Assembly: GCA_021234155.1 (NCBI GenBank)
Contig: JAJEKV010000032.1
Coordinates: 4,593,835-4,657,834 of the forward strand
Direction of reading: 5' to 3'
Source: Isoetes taiwanensis
Lineage: Eukaryota > Streptophyta > Lycopodiopsida > Isoetales > Isoetaceae
DNA: 64,000 nucleotides
In this document: positions 32,310-44,759 of the stretch, piece after piece
Numbering within the stretch: position 1 is the stretch's first letter
Layout of the letters: each line of letters begins with the position of its first letter
Translations under genes and position numbers: made by a program
Notes under the pieces: model-generated
The model's input: only the letters and a program-made list of their open reading frames with translations
What the model was told of the DNA's origin: nothing
The model's database searches: none

Positions 32310-32311
32310 AT

Positions 32312-32323
32312 TGGTATCAGAGC
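32312..32323 (+). other. Primer-binding site (initiator Met tRNA)
   Basis: TGGTATCAGAGC, complementary to the 3' end of plant initiator tRNA-Met, two bases after the 5' LTR. Confidence 0.95.
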
Positions 32324-32672
32324 ACGGTTCCAATTTCTCTTGGAGCCTGTGTGTTTTCATTTTGTTCATTTTGAGTGAACGAGTAAGAACTAATCTAATT
32401 GCTCTATTAGAGATATTTTGGTATTTGTTTGAGCGAAATTAAAAGCCCTGAAGAAGTAAGACTATGTCTCGAGGAATGTAACTAGAATTCTGGATGGCAT
32501 AAGGGCATTAACTTGTTTTTATTGCATGATTTCCGTCAAGGGTCCTGCTCAAAAAAAAAAAAATTAAGGTATTGACTGAATCTTGGCCAGAATCAAAGCT
32601 TGGAAGACATGCTGGGAAACAATGCTAGTTATGAGCTAGCTTATGAAGAACTGAGAAAATCATAGATTGCTT

Positions 32673-32824
32673 GGACCATGAAGTGAATGGTTAATATGAA
32701 AGTAATTGCAGAGCATAACTTGGTATAGAAGTTTAATGAAAACCTTACGACCATGAAGTGATTGGTTAATATGAAAGTAATTGCAGAGCATAACTTGGTA
32801 TAGAAGTTTAATGAAAACCTTACT
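32673..32824. repeat. 76-bp tandem duplication
   Basis: Two nearly identical units starting GACCATGAAGTG at 32,673 and 32,749. Confidence 0.95.
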
Positions 32825-33361
32825 TATGAAAACGGGTCGTGCCATGGTCTCTCCCTAGGTTGTGATTGATTAGATCTTCATAAGTGTCCACATTTCATTT
32901 GAAGCCATTAACAAACCGTTTCAAGCTTTAGAACTTCCTATATTATTTCTGCGGGTATGTTAAAAGAAAAATCATTTGAGGATATGTCAGTAAAGAACCG
33001 TACCATTTGGTCATTGAATTCTCCAGGTTATTAATGTGTGAGACATGAAGCTATGTTAGATGATACATGCAACTATTGGTATAACCCAAAGAACTATACC
33101 ATTTGGTTGGGTTTGCAAGTTCTAATGTCATGATTGAGTTTTTCGTAGGACAGAGAAATTATCATGCAGGGAATTATTTTGGGAGATATTCTTACTTTTA
33201 TTGGCACATGAGCAACCTAAATTTTAGGTGTTTGCGGCTAACCGGATACTTGAGTTACATTTGCCTTAGGGGAATTCCAAGCTGGAAGTATAAGGTGTTC
33301 TTTTCTTTGTGTAGTGTACAGTAAATCTTGAGACAACTCATATGTTTGCAGCATAATAGTC

Positions 33362-33580
33362 GGACTTGAAAATTTTTAGCCTAAAGGGCTGGACTTGGAA
33401 AATATTTTTGGCCTAAAGGGCTGGACTTGAAAATATTTTTAGCCTAAAGGGCTGGACTTGAAAATTTTTAGCTTAAAGTGCTGGACTTGGAAAATATTTT
33501 TAGCCTAAAGGGCTGGACTATTTTTAGCCTAAAGGGCTAGACTTGGAAATTTTTAGCCTAAAGGGCTGGACTTGACTATT
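33362..33580. repeat. Minisatellite, about 31-35 bp unit, about 7 copies
   Basis: Repeats of TTTTTAGCCTAAAGGGCTGG followed by ACTTGGAAAATA with length variation in the A/T run. AGCCTAAAGGGCT can itself fold. Located just before the 3' LTR region. Confidence 0.95.
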
Positions 33581-33659
33581 TCTGATTGTGTAGGTTGTAG
33601 CCATGGATTTGTTTGTGTTAATTTGCCATATAATTCTTGATCGAGGACGATCAATCCCG

Positions 33660-33671
33660 AGAAGGGGAGGA
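33660..33671 (+). other. Polypurine tract
   Basis: AGAAGGGGAGGA immediately before the 3' LTR; primes plus-strand synthesis. Confidence 0.9.
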
Positions 33672-33673
33672 AT

Positions 33674-34312
33674 TGATATGATTTAAGATCAATATCTAAC
33701 AATGAGCTCGGGGGAGTGGCCAATATGATTATGCTTTGGCCAAAATCATATAGAGCTAGTGTATATCATGGTTGGGAACAAAAGGCAAAGGCAAAGGCAG
33801 GCCAAAGAAGGCTAAAGACTTCTATAAATAGAACCTGAACTTCAATTGGCAATATCTCCGCAACCAGGGCTCCAATTGAGGAGATATTTACTTCTATGGA
33901 ACTGCTCGAAGTCTAGTTTCCGAATTGAGGGGGCATTTCCCATAACTCATCTAAGAGAGTTATGGCCGGAAGAGTGATAGGGGGTCAAGCAAGACTGCTC
34001 CACTCATTCACTTTTGAACCTGATTCCTAAAAAGCCATTACTTTTTCCTAGAGCTTTTGCTGTTATTGTTTAATATGCTGTTACTATCTTAAAAACATAA
34101 CTCTTGGTGTATCATATTGAGGACTGCTAGCTCGAGAGAGGAGCTACAAGTGGAAACTGATTGTCAGATATGCCTTGCTGTCTTTATATTCCAGCATGAT
34201 ATTGCTAGCTGAGTGGTCCGGTTGGGTGGAAGGCTCTTTTGAATAAGGCTTTAACTCCTAATTTGTGTAAAGGTTTTATATTTGTTCAGGTGATTATACG
34301 AACGTCGTATCA
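33674..34312 (+). repeat. 3' LTR of the non-autonomous element
   Basis: Begins TGATATGATTTAAG and ends AACGTCGTATCA, followed by the right ACATC target duplication. Confidence 0.95.
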
Positions 34313-34344
34313 ACATCACGGCATGAATAGGAATGATAAGATTT

Positions 34345-35447
34345 TGTTTTGCCTTGTTCAACAAGGCATTACAGGAAGGCTTCCCGCTGCAGTGGACCAA
34401 TAACAGAGTTGTTCCCATCTATAAGGCAGGTGACCCACACTGCCCAGCCAATTACCGAACAATCATGGTCAGTTCGGTGTTTGCAAAACGCTTCGGGATT
34501 CTCGAAAGCAGCGGTTGACGGGTCAAGGCGGGAGGCGGAGAGGTGCGGGCCCTCACCCGGGCGGATTCGCACCCGGCACTCAACCATTGACCACATCTTC
34601 ACGCTATAACTCGATTGAAGACAAAGCCAGAACCACCGCCGATCTATATTGTTGCTTTGTGGATTTTGCGAAGGCGTTTGACACTGTGCCTCGGGAAAAA
34701 CTACGGGCAAGACTGCAATAGCTGGGGGTTCATGTAGATTTGCAGAATGCAGTGTACAGGCTATATGAAAGATGCTCGGGTCGGTTGCAGCAGACAAGCC
34801 AACCATTTGATAGTAGTATCGGGGTTCGTCAGGGATGCCCTCTCTCCCAAACATTGTTTGGGCTCTACATTGATCAATTGGAGAGCTGGCTTGCTAATAA
34901 TGGGGGCGATGGAGCTCACTTTCTCTATCAGATCATCAGACAGTTAATATATGCTGATGATGTGGACCTCCTAGCTTACACACCAGGAGACATGCAACGA
35001 CATCTCGATGCCCTGGACACATTCTGCCAAGCGACTGATATGCGCATCAACCTGGCCAAGACTAAGGTGGTTTTCGTATCATCTTCACGTCAGCCGAGGG
35101 TCCCCTCCTTCAGTTACCAAGGCCAGAATGTGGAAGTTGCATCCACATACAAGTATTTGGGAGTGGAGTTTCCTTCTACTATGCACTGGGACACATCCAT
35201 ACGGCTACGAGTGACGGCAGGCTGGAAGGCACTATATGCAATGCAAAACAATAGTCATAGAGCGGAGTTGTATGATTGGGCCCATCAGTCACACCCGTTC
35301 AAGGTCTTAGTAGAGCCTGTCCTTTTATACGGGGTGGAAGTATGGGGCCCAGTAGTATCACTTGCTACTTGGAATGACTTGGAGCAGGTCCAGAAAGCCT
35401 TCTTAGTACGAGCACTAGGGGTGAAGTCCACAGTCCCATATCAAATT
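34345..35447 (+). pseudogene. LINE copy B, reverse transcriptase half
   Basis: Starts within the RT region at GCCTTGTTCAACAAGGC, so the copy is 5'-truncated or interrupted. A 241-codon open frame (34,740-35,465) includes IGVRQGCPLSQTLFGLYID, QLIYADDVDLLAYTPGDM with the catalytic Asp pair, INLAKTKVVFVSSS and STYKYLGVEF. Upstream, CCFVDFAKAFDTVPRE is readable in another frame. It stops at 35,447, where the 18.7-kb LTR element begins, and resumes at 54,179. Confidence 0.93.
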
Positions 35448-37089
35448 TGTGACGCTCCCTGCTAAACATACGGCGCCCGGCCGTACACTCGGCAGGAAAT
35501 CCCCCGTCCGGCTCAACAACCGCACAGACCCTTCGTCTACCCCGCACTCTAAGGTGACCCTAGTGCGGGGAGGGGACACGAAGGTGTCTTGCGCGCCCTT
35601 CCCCTATGGGCTCCTATAACAGCGGAAGCGATAAACAAATCAGAACTAGCATCAAAGCGTATAAATACTACCTCGAAGGGTAGTCCATCACACATCCACA
35701 AGTGCAAAGATGATAATCTTAAACTGTAAAACATGAGAGTTCCTACCCATGGCTCAGACTCGTAAGGAGGACGACTGACCGGCTAGGCCTCAAGATAGAG
35801 CAGACCGAGTCATGGCAATGGCGAGGGCTGGCATAAGACAATGGCTAGGGTTGACCACTCCATCCGCCCCTCCTGTGCATACTTTGCAGATGGCCTAAAT
35901 CAGGCTCTGACATGATTCTAGCCTTCCGGATACGCAATCCCATGGTATCACCCATCGGGACTACTCCAGGTTGCATCTCCCTGGTCCGTCGAGGCAGGAA
36001 GGGTTGCATCTCCCTTTCCCGGGGTCTAGAGGCTCCTCGGGCGGCTAGAGAATCGTGGCGACACACGATCCATACCCGACTGAACCCCCCAAAACAAGAG
36101 CCAAGCTGACACTTGCAACTCTTGAGAGGCAGGGCGACACCATTGCCCCAGGAGGTGTCGGACCCATGCTCGGCCCACACGAAGTGACCGACCATAAGCC
36201 TAGCCCACTATGGGATCCCCCGTAGCCCCCACTCGGCAGGGATCCTCCCTCCGCATTGCCTCTAGCCCCGTTGTGTAGTGCTGAGTCACATCATAGCCTC
36301 CATAGCCCGGTGGTTCCTATGCACAGGCCGCAACTAATAGGAACTAAGGGATCTACACTAGGAGCATACTACATATGGCCCTAGGTCTCTACCCCCCTTC
36401 CCAATACAAGAGGAGCAACATGATCAACCAACATCACGTACATCATATCATGATAAACATCATAAGAACATCTTAACCTAATCATACATATCTAACTTAT
36501 AGTTAGGGTTCCTTGATTAGGGTTCAAGATGTTGAATAAGGGTTCTAGGATGGCTCTACTCTAGCTATGAAATACTAACCCATCTGGAGTGCTAACTTCC
36601 AGATGATCTACCAAGAGCACTACTCTACATACCTGCTTCAGAAGCACTCCCTCCCAATCCTGGCGTCTCCATGGTCTTCGAAGTGTTCGAGGTAGCTCCC
36701 ACTCCTGCTGATGCGCTCACGCTCTAGGGGCTGCCATGCTATGCTGTGCCACAGCAGACGGTTCTCGAAACGGAGTTTCGAGCGCGAAGAAGGTTCCCAG
36801 ACTGTTGGAGCCAGAAAAGAGGCCTAGGGTTAGGGTTTAGGCCTTTATAGATTAGGGTTCACATGTTATGCCATGTGGCTCCAATAGGGTAAGACCGTGT
36901 GGCGGGTGCCCAATAGGTTAAGGCCACGTGGAAAATGGTCTTAACCTAAGGTTGACTAAGTTATATGAATAACTTAGTCATCCCCCTAGTGCCACAATCT
37001 ATGGTATACAAGGCTATATATGTAGACTTGTATGGTGACGGGTCTAGGAATATACGTATTTATAGCGTATATTCCCCTGGAACGTCACA
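35448..37089 (-). repeat. Left (3') LTR of the giant element, 1,642 bp
   Basis: Matches 52,542-54,178 along its length with scattered substitutions and small gaps, the largest near 36,710-36,770. The terminal 40 bases contain an inverted repeat, AGGAATATACG and CGTATATTCC, with TATTTATAG in the loop. On the minus strand this is a TATAAATA close to the LTR start. Confidence 0.96.
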
Positions 37090-37104
37090 TTCTCCCCCCC
37101 TTAG
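37090..37104 (-). other. Polypurine tract of the giant element
   Basis: Minus strand reads TAAGGGGGGGAGAA then TGTGACG, directly adjoining the 3' LTR. Confidence 0.9.
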
Positions 37105-37223
37105 GACAATGCTGTCCTCAGCATTGCGCTAAGGTGACGAACCTACTCTAATCCTGCAAAAGCACACAACAAGAATATATGAACTTAACTCTATTGAAAA
37201 GATCAACTTTTCGTTAATTACTT

Positions 37224-37263
37224 ATTCCTAGGATGGGTCCTATGATAGGCATATACTGGCCGA
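37224..37263. repeat. 40-bp direct repeat A, copy 1
   Basis: Begins ATTCCTAGGATGGG and ends CATATACTGGCCGA; identical to 38,125-38,164. Confidence 0.97.
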
Positions 37264-37976
37264 AGTGAAGTGGTGTTCTCATTGAGCTTTGTAAAACATT
37301 GAGTACAAATGGATCCCTCACTAGGGATAGATAAATTTGAAAATATGAACTTTCAATGCTCCGAAACTAGACAATCATCGAGAGCATGATGAAACCGAAG
37401 AATACAACATAAAAAATGGTTTAATCTGCCATTTGGTCGATGCAAAGGTGAGAAGACCCAGTGACTGCTCCTCATCGGGAAGAAGAACCACGCCTTCTTA
37501 GGTTTTTGAGGAAACCCAAGCAAATAGTTGAAGCACGACCCCACGCACTATGGCAACCACAAAGCCTTAAACAATCCTGCAGAATCAAGGCTGAAAGAAA
37601 AATAATCCGTCAATGAGTTAGATGCCATAGGCAAGAAGACTCGGAGGCTCCAGGGCCACGCCGAGAAAGAAACAACAGCCGACCAATCGGGAACCGTCCG
37701 CGGAATGACCATCGCGGGAAAAAACAACCGATTAGTGCTGCCTCGGAGGCTACAGTGCCACGCCGAGAGAGGCTACAAAGCCACACCGAGAGAAAACATG
37801 AATGAATAAATAAAATACTAGTGCCATGCCGAGAAAGAGTAAACCAATAAGTATGCCTCAAAAGGCTACAAAGCCACGCTGAGGAAATAAAGAATGCAAA
37901 TTTGAAGGACATAGAAAAAGAAATAACGACCACGATCAAATGAAAAAACCATCAAGGGAGGGAGGGTGAGGGAAAC

Positions 37977-38125
37977 TGATAGGATAGAGAAGAAGGAGAA
38001 ATCTAGCTCAAGAGAACGCCGATGATAGAACAACGAAGAGAGGCTGAATAAATAGGAGGAGTGACAAAGGGACGTCCCCATCCAAGGAATGTCGGTTCTA
38101 TTGCTGTCGCAATAGAACCGTGGCA
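37977..38125. repeat. 149-bp TG...CA direct repeat B, copy 1
   Basis: Begins TGATAGGATAGAG and ends ACCGTGGCA. Same length and nearly identical sequence at 43,874-44,022. Near its end is a perfect hairpin, GGTTCTATTG and CAATAGAACC, around a short loop; on the minus strand CCTATTTATTC may serve as a TATA-like element. Copy 1 abuts repeat A copy 2. Confidence 0.93.
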
Positions 38126-38164
38126 TTCCTAGGATGGGTCCTATGATAGGCATATACTGGCCGA
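38125..38164. repeat. 40-bp direct repeat A, copy 2
   Basis: Identical to 37,224-37,263; it starts at the last base of repeat B copy 1. Confidence 0.97.
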
Positions 38165-41100
38165 TAGAAGAGGAACAAACTCAAAAAACTACTCACCATG
38201 GAAACTGAAAAGGAAGAGAAGCTAAAGAGAAATATAGCATAAAGAAAGGGAGAAACGAGTCTACAAGGTCACTGGAAAAGAATGCATAGATAAAGCTGAT
38301 GGCAATCAGAGTAAAACGAAGGAAGAGGAAACTAAGAAAAAATGGAAAAAGGGGATCAAGAGAAGACAGAGACAAAGGAACAATGAAGAAGCAGAAAAAG
38401 CAAGTAATGCCGGAATGCAAACAACGGGATAAATAAAAATGAAGGAGAACACGATGGAGGAATGCTATGAGAGATGGAAACGGGAACATAAAAAATGAAA
38501 AAGACAATGGAAAAATGCAATAAGAGATGAGGGAAGGAACTTATGGGACAACAGCAGACAGAGCCACGAACATGAAGTCATCATCAAAGTAACGATCTCA
38601 AATAATTAATGTCCAATAAATACTACACTAACAAAGATATTAGAAAAGCAAACTATCCTAACTAGCAATAGAAAAAGAGCAAGAAGACAAAGAAACCAAA
38701 GAAGGAACCAATGTTATGTGACTAATATAGTAATAATGTCACTAGAGTTAAACGAAACAACAAGCTAAAGAAAATAAGTTAAGGAAACAATGCAAACACA
38801 AAGAAAATAGAGAAATGATATAAAAAATGGAGCTACTGAGATAATGAGGAGTGTATAGTGAATGGAGCGCACCAAACCCATAATGAAGCATGTAGAATCT
38901 AATAAAAGCGAATTGAAAATGTGGAATAAAGAAAAGGAAGGAACGAGTCCACAAAGGTCACTGCAACAAAATAGAATGCACAAACGAAGCTGATGGGACA
39001 CATGGAACAATTGGAGTAAATTCATAATAGAGACAACAAAGGATCAATGTGAAAGACATAGAAACAAACACCCAAGTGACCCAACATAAAACACCTAGAA
39101 ACAAACAGCTCGACTAATAGACTGGAACAAATAGAGAAAAAGGCACCAAGTACTGGGAAAAAAGGAAAATATGGAAAAGAGATGAGCAAAGGAGGGAAAA
39201 AAGCACATTTAGATAATGAAGCAATGGCAAATAGATGGATCAGAATAGCAAAAACATGTCCAGGGAATACATAATAACTGGAATCATAATATCAAGAAAA
39301 GAAACAGAACCTAGAGCAAAAAGGACAACTGTGATAAACCTGACTAAGTGCAGCAAAAAATGGGAAAGAGACTGTTGAGAAAAAGACAAACAAATCCATG
39401 AATGTGACAAAACAATAACAACAACAACAACAACAAACAACAACAACAACAGCAACAACAGCAACATCAGTAACGAAAGAAGAGAATTGATGGATTAAAG
39501 AGTACTACGTCAACAAAGGTTATGATAAGGCCGAGCTGACGTAGCTAGAAAGGAGAAAGGGAGCAATAAGACCAAAGAACCATGGGGAAAGCCAGACAAC
39601 AAGAGCAATTTTAGGCGAACAGAAGAAAAGGTGTCATGAAAAAGAGAGCCAGCGGTACAAAGGGCAATAAGGAATATACGAGTAAGGGAGCAAGCATAAC
39701 ATAGGATAATCAAGAAAGAGGGAGCAACTAAGCAATGCATATTGATGGCAACACTAAGAAATGATACAACGCAAGACAAAGAGAAATAAAATGGACACCA
39801 TGATCAAAGATAATAAATGGGTTAAGCGAGCAATGGTGAGTAGCGTGGACGGAATGTCATGGAGCCATGAAGTAAATAGGAACAAGGAAAAAAGAAATAA
39901 TAATCGAAATAAAGAAAAGAAAAAGCAAAGGAAAATTGTGCAAGTGGAAGGAAACCCACATGAAGCCTAGAGCAACAAAAAAACAATCATGATAAATAGA
40001 CTAAGCGTATTAAAGGGATGCAAAAGACACCAAAAAACAACTAGAATAAAAGCACAAAAGGAGGAACCAATAGTGGCAAATGGCAAAAAGGGTAAATATT
40101 AAAACAAAGACGCGACCGAATTAATGCAGGAACCACTAGAATGGACGATGACTTCAAGATGTAACGAACCTTCAATAACAATCTAAAATCTACCATCACT
40201 AGAAAAAAGCAATCAAAATTGAATACCATGGCCAAACATAATAAAAAGTCAGCGCGCCATTGGCACCAAAAATATGGACTGACTGTCATGAAGCCATGGA
40301 AAAAGGAATAAAGGAAATAAGAAATAATAGAGACAAACGAAAGAAGTGGGAGACGTGGAACAAATGAAATTAGTACAACCAACCTTGAAGACCAAGCCAT
40401 AATATAGAAACAACGAAATGCCAAAGCTAAACCTGGAAGAGAATGGGCAAAGCTAGTCAAAAAGAGACGTGAAAAAAGCAACTACCAACTGAAGCCATGG
40501 AGCACAGGGGAACAACAACCGCCTTGAAAAAATCAAGTGTGCTTATCGTAGTCATATTCATCTGAATCCCGAAAGATGAACAAAAAAGATCCAGGTGCAC
40601 ATTTAAGTCACTAATAACCACGCACCCAAACGTGACAAGTAACAATACTATGTAGAGTTTAAATATAGAAAAATCACAAAGGTACAAGCTCCCGAACCCG
40701 TAACTCCACGCAAAAGGATAAATGCAACCCCAAGCATGGCTAACAAGGCTAAACGGAGGCTAAAGGAACAACATGAACAAAGGCATAACAAAAAGGGATT
40801 AAAGAGTAACTCAGCAAGTGGAGCATGTAGGAGATAATGGTGTTCAAGACACAACATATATCAACAAAAGCATCAGGGAAAGACGAACAATGAGAGTAAA
40901 TTTAGGCCAATGAAACGAATGGTGCAAAAAAGAAACTAACAAGCTAAAAAACGAGGGAGCAAATGGACCATATGGCAAACAAGAATACTGGAGCCAATGA
41001 CAACCTCGGACAAAGCAACCTTGAGGCAGCAAATGGAATAGGCCAGGCAAAATAGAACAAACACAATATTAGCCAATGAAACAAAGAAGTTCAAATGCAA

Positions 41101-43873
41101 CAAGATGAACTGGAACAAATAAATTCAGAGGGATAAATGTCATCAACCAAGCACTATGAAGAGATGGTATTCTAACGTCCACGAGAAGCAAATAAAACCA
41201 CTGGAAATAGATCATAACTTGCAATATTTAACGAACTTCCGATGGCAAGACTAAGAATCTACCACAATACCACGAAAGAAAGAGCAATAAAACTTGTAAT
41301 GCGTAACACACCTCTGACGGCAAGAATAAGATTTCCACAACACAAAAGAAGCCAATAATTAGGATGGGGAAAATACTATGACCGAATGGGATAATCCGAC
41401 AAAAAGCACAAGAAGTCTAGAATCCTGGTGCCATGGGGTAACCCGAAATACAATCTACCACAAATGATTAATAATCGAAACTGAGAAAATAATATGACCA
41501 AATGGGATAATCTGGCAATGGTACAAGAAGCTTAGACGAAGTATCATGGTACCATGGGGCAAATAGGAGAAAAAAGGCAAGACACCAAAAGAGAAGAGAA
41601 TGGAAGTCATGAGACAAATGGACTAAGGCAAGCAAAAAATACATGCACGCGAGAATAGATAGAATGAATCACCCATTATGAAAATTATAGAGAATGAATC
41701 ACCCGTCATGAAAACTATGTAACGAAATTGAATCACATAGCTACAAAAAACAATAAATGTTAACTCGTAGTTCGCAAATAACAACAATAATATTTCTATC
41801 AAAACGAAATAAACATGCCGATGTCATACACATGCTAAACTAGAGCATAATCTCTATGCTCGATACAATTCCTAATGGGACTGATCACAAACAAGTTGGA
41901 AACATGCCAAGTCCAAACCAACAAATAACATGCAAGCCCCAAGGAATGTTCCAAGAACGTCAAATTTTCCAAGCAAAAAATACTCCTACACTCATGAGAA
42001 ACTCATCGTATATAGAGACAAAAGCAAAGATCGAATTCAAAGCATAGAAATCAAAACTTGAAGTTGTGATAGTGAAAACAATGTGTAAGCAAAAACGAAC
42101 CATAAAGCATCTCCGAGACTAGAGGGACGAGTGCAAAGCCTCTGTTAGAATTCCAGATTAGCCAACGAGGATCCGCAACAGCCATCGAAATAGAAGCCAG
42201 AAGCGTGGAGGGCCGAGGCTAAGAATCTGGACTTGGATTTAACCCTTCAGTACCTGCACCACCAAGCTGGAAAACCAACAACTTCGCCAATGGGGCCAAT
42301 GGCAAATTCAAAATTTCTCAAACAACACTGCGTTAGTGAGCTCTTATGAAATCAACAGGAACATGGTCCCAAGTACAAATATATGTAGCAAGAGTATGAA
42401 TAAAACAGAAAATGTGAAAACACCCTAGGGCCACACCCTGGAACTCTGGTCTTGCTTAAATGTGAAAAACTCCTCACAGCAACTATCCCAACAATGCACT
42501 GATCGCCTAGTGTAGGTACGGGCACAGGTGGCGAGAAAAACATGCCCTCCTTAGCGCAAAGCAGATGATTCGGCGCCCAAAAAATCGATGTCTACCAAGG
42601 CAAGCTAGATGACGTAACAAAAAGAGAGATCAACCATTAGAATTAGCAAAAATAAAATTGAAGGAAAACGGGGACCCGGTATTCCCTAGCCAGGGGGGCA
42701 AGGGAAACCAAAACCGGGCAACCCTCTTCCAAAGAACCTGCGAGCTATGCTACAGAGGTGGAGGCGGTTTCGGTTTAGCAGCTTAGATTAGAAAGGAATT
42801 TGTGGCTAGGTCGAAACAGAAGATAAAAAGGGCAGAAGATAAAAAGGGGCCAGCGATGGACTGCAGAAGAAGAGGCTAGAAACAGCGGAATCGGTCCATC
42901 AAACTCCATCGATCGTTTATTTTGCAAGCCTACATCCTAATTATGCTAAACAACAAAAAGGATCCAGAAGCTTAGAAAACAACAGAATCAGTAACTATCT
43001 CTGAATGAGAAAATAACAGAGAAAAGAAAAGCATGAATCTGCAATCAATCAGCTAACACAAAGACTTCGCAAAATGGCTCTGTTCACAGAAATTCATCTA
43101 TTTATTTATTTATTTTCATTCTGCGGATCTCCTTCGAATGCAGCGAAGAGCATCGAGAGTTCTAAAGGTTGAATCTCTCAACTGATTAACCCCAAAAAAA
43201 ACTCGAAACAAAATGCCACAAAGTCGGCAAAAGGCAAAGCGGCAAAAGAATCCTTGGCCTCTGCCGGCTAGAAGCTAACAAAAAGGGGCCCTAAACAACT
43301 CAGGTCTGCACGAATCGATGTATTGAAGGATGTCCAAGCAAGAGATGACAAAAGGCGGTGAAGCAGCCATAGTAGCCAAACAAAGCAAGAAATGATAGAG
43401 GCGATGAATTAGCCCCGAAATTCGAGACTAAGGAACTTGCAGCCAGATCATATACATACAGATCCCAACTTTGAACGAATCAAAGACCCAAACAATTCAA
43501 ACAACGGAAAGCACGAAACCACAAGCCAGATCCTATACAAATTTGGACGAAAACTGAGAAGCCACTAAAATAAATCTATGAGCGAACAAGCAACCACGGA
43601 CCTGTGTGTTTGAATCATGCAGCTTGCCGAAAAGAAGGTTCCGGAACAAAGATGCTATCGTCCTCCTTGTGCCGCTGCAAACCACTGAATCTATATCCGC
43701 TTGAATCTGAAGAGGACCGTCCCTGGATCCTGCCACCCATCCTGTTGCCAGATGCAACCGTGCTTCCAAAGAGGTGATGCCAACAGGAAAATCTTAATCC
43801 TAGTGGTAGATTATCGGTAGGAACTGACAGCTAGATGATTGATAAAACTGATAGGATAGATGATTGATGAAAC
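38165..43873. repeat. Kilobase-scale purine-rich (A>G) strand tract
   Basis: For more than 5 kb the plus strand is dominated by A and G, with words such as AGAAA, GGAAAA and AACAA. Long minus-strand open stretches rich in Leu, Phe and Ser result from this skew. An (AAC)n run lies at 39,411-39,465. Related blocks recur at kilobase spacing, for example GAACGAGTCCACAAAGGTCACT near 38,940 resembles 38,253-38,275. No gene is supported. Confidence 0.8.
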
Positions 43874-44022
43874 TGATAGGATAGAGAAGAAGGAGAAATC
43901 TAGCTCAAGAGAACGCCGATGATAGAACAACGAAGAGAGGCTGAATAAATAGGAGGAGTGACAAAGGGACGTCCCCATCCAAGGAATGTCGGTTCTATTG
44001 TTGTCGCAATAGAACCATGGCA
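43874..44022. repeat. 149-bp TG...CA direct repeat B, copy 2
   Basis: Counterpart of 37,977-38,125, ending ACCATGGCA. Just upstream, CTGATAGGATAGATGATTG is a partial extra duplication of the repeat start. Confidence 0.93.
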
Positions 44023-44289
44023 TTATGTAATTATAAAGCTATATTTATAAGTTATACAAAATTATATAGCTATAACAACTATTATTATCAAAGTATACAC
44101 ATATAATATTATTACAACAAATTTAGGAGTTCATAGTTAGTCTAAAATCTATGACTCCTATCTTCTCATAACATGCTCCCTCCTTCATGCTTCCCTTCAC
44201 TGGCCTGCACAAGTAGCACATTACGTTATACAAGTTAAATAAGTTTGTGGTTTTAGGGGACCATCCCCCTTACCTACCTCCTTGAGCCG

Positions 44290-44720
44290 AACTACCAGCT
44301 CAAGGTTACCCTACTACCTTGCACCCGATCATGGCCCCATAAGGATTTGAGCTTAAGGACCATTTGAGATGATCCTATCATCGCCCATGATCAAGTGCTA
44401 CCTTGTACACGATCCCCCAGATCGAGTACACCCCAGTGCATCATGCCCCAAGGGTTTTAAGCTAGGGAACGTCTCACGATCCCATCATCGCGCATGATCA
44501 CTTCAACCTTCACCATGACCCTCCTACGACCAGGTGTGCGTACCCCGCATCGCGGCATAGAGAGCATCCGATCGATGTCCCATCATCGCCCACCATGCCT
44601 CATTCCTCACTCACATGACCCTAATGGTCATGCGCACCTCTTGGTGCGTGTTGGCCTAGAGAATGCCTTAAAGGCGTATCCCATCATCGCCCACACGTTC
44701 CAAGGTTCTGGCACATGCAC
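44290..44720. repeat. Degenerate tandem repeat, about 100-bp period
   Basis: CCCATCATCGCCCA or a close variant occurs near 44,376, 44,481, 44,581 and 44,681, accompanied by ATGATC and CCCCA phrases. Confidence 0.7.
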
Positions 44721-44759
44721 TCTACTAACTAGAATACATGAGCCAGAACTTAAGGCTAA

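Larger units (their letters stand above)
31654..34312 (+). mobile_element. Complete non-autonomous LTR retrotransposon
   Basis: Two LTRs (31,654-32,309; 33,674-34,312), both TG...CA, a primer-binding site right after the first, a polypurine tract before the second, and identical 5-mers ACATC outside (31,649-31,653; 34,313-34,317). The 1.36-kb interior has no gag or pol coding, only a 76-base duplication and a minisatellite, so it needs proteins from another element. Confidence 0.96.

Noticed and set aside
35365-35734. Minus-strand ORFs spanning the LINE B/LTR junction
   Set aside because: They cross an insertion border and have no homology.
37224-38164. 40-bp repeats A as target-site duplication of an 861-bp insertion
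   Set aside because: Forty bases is too long for known target duplications, and the enclosed segment lacks matching ends; recombination or template switching is likelier.
39240-39467. ORF starting with a poly-Leu/Val run resembling a signal peptide
   Set aside because: It is the translation of an (AAC)n microsatellite on the opposite strand.
37610-41118. Many long minus-strand ORFs rich in Leu, Phe, Ser that look like membrane proteins
   Set aside because: They arise from the T/C-rich minus strand of the purine tract, overlap in several frames, and show no family motif.
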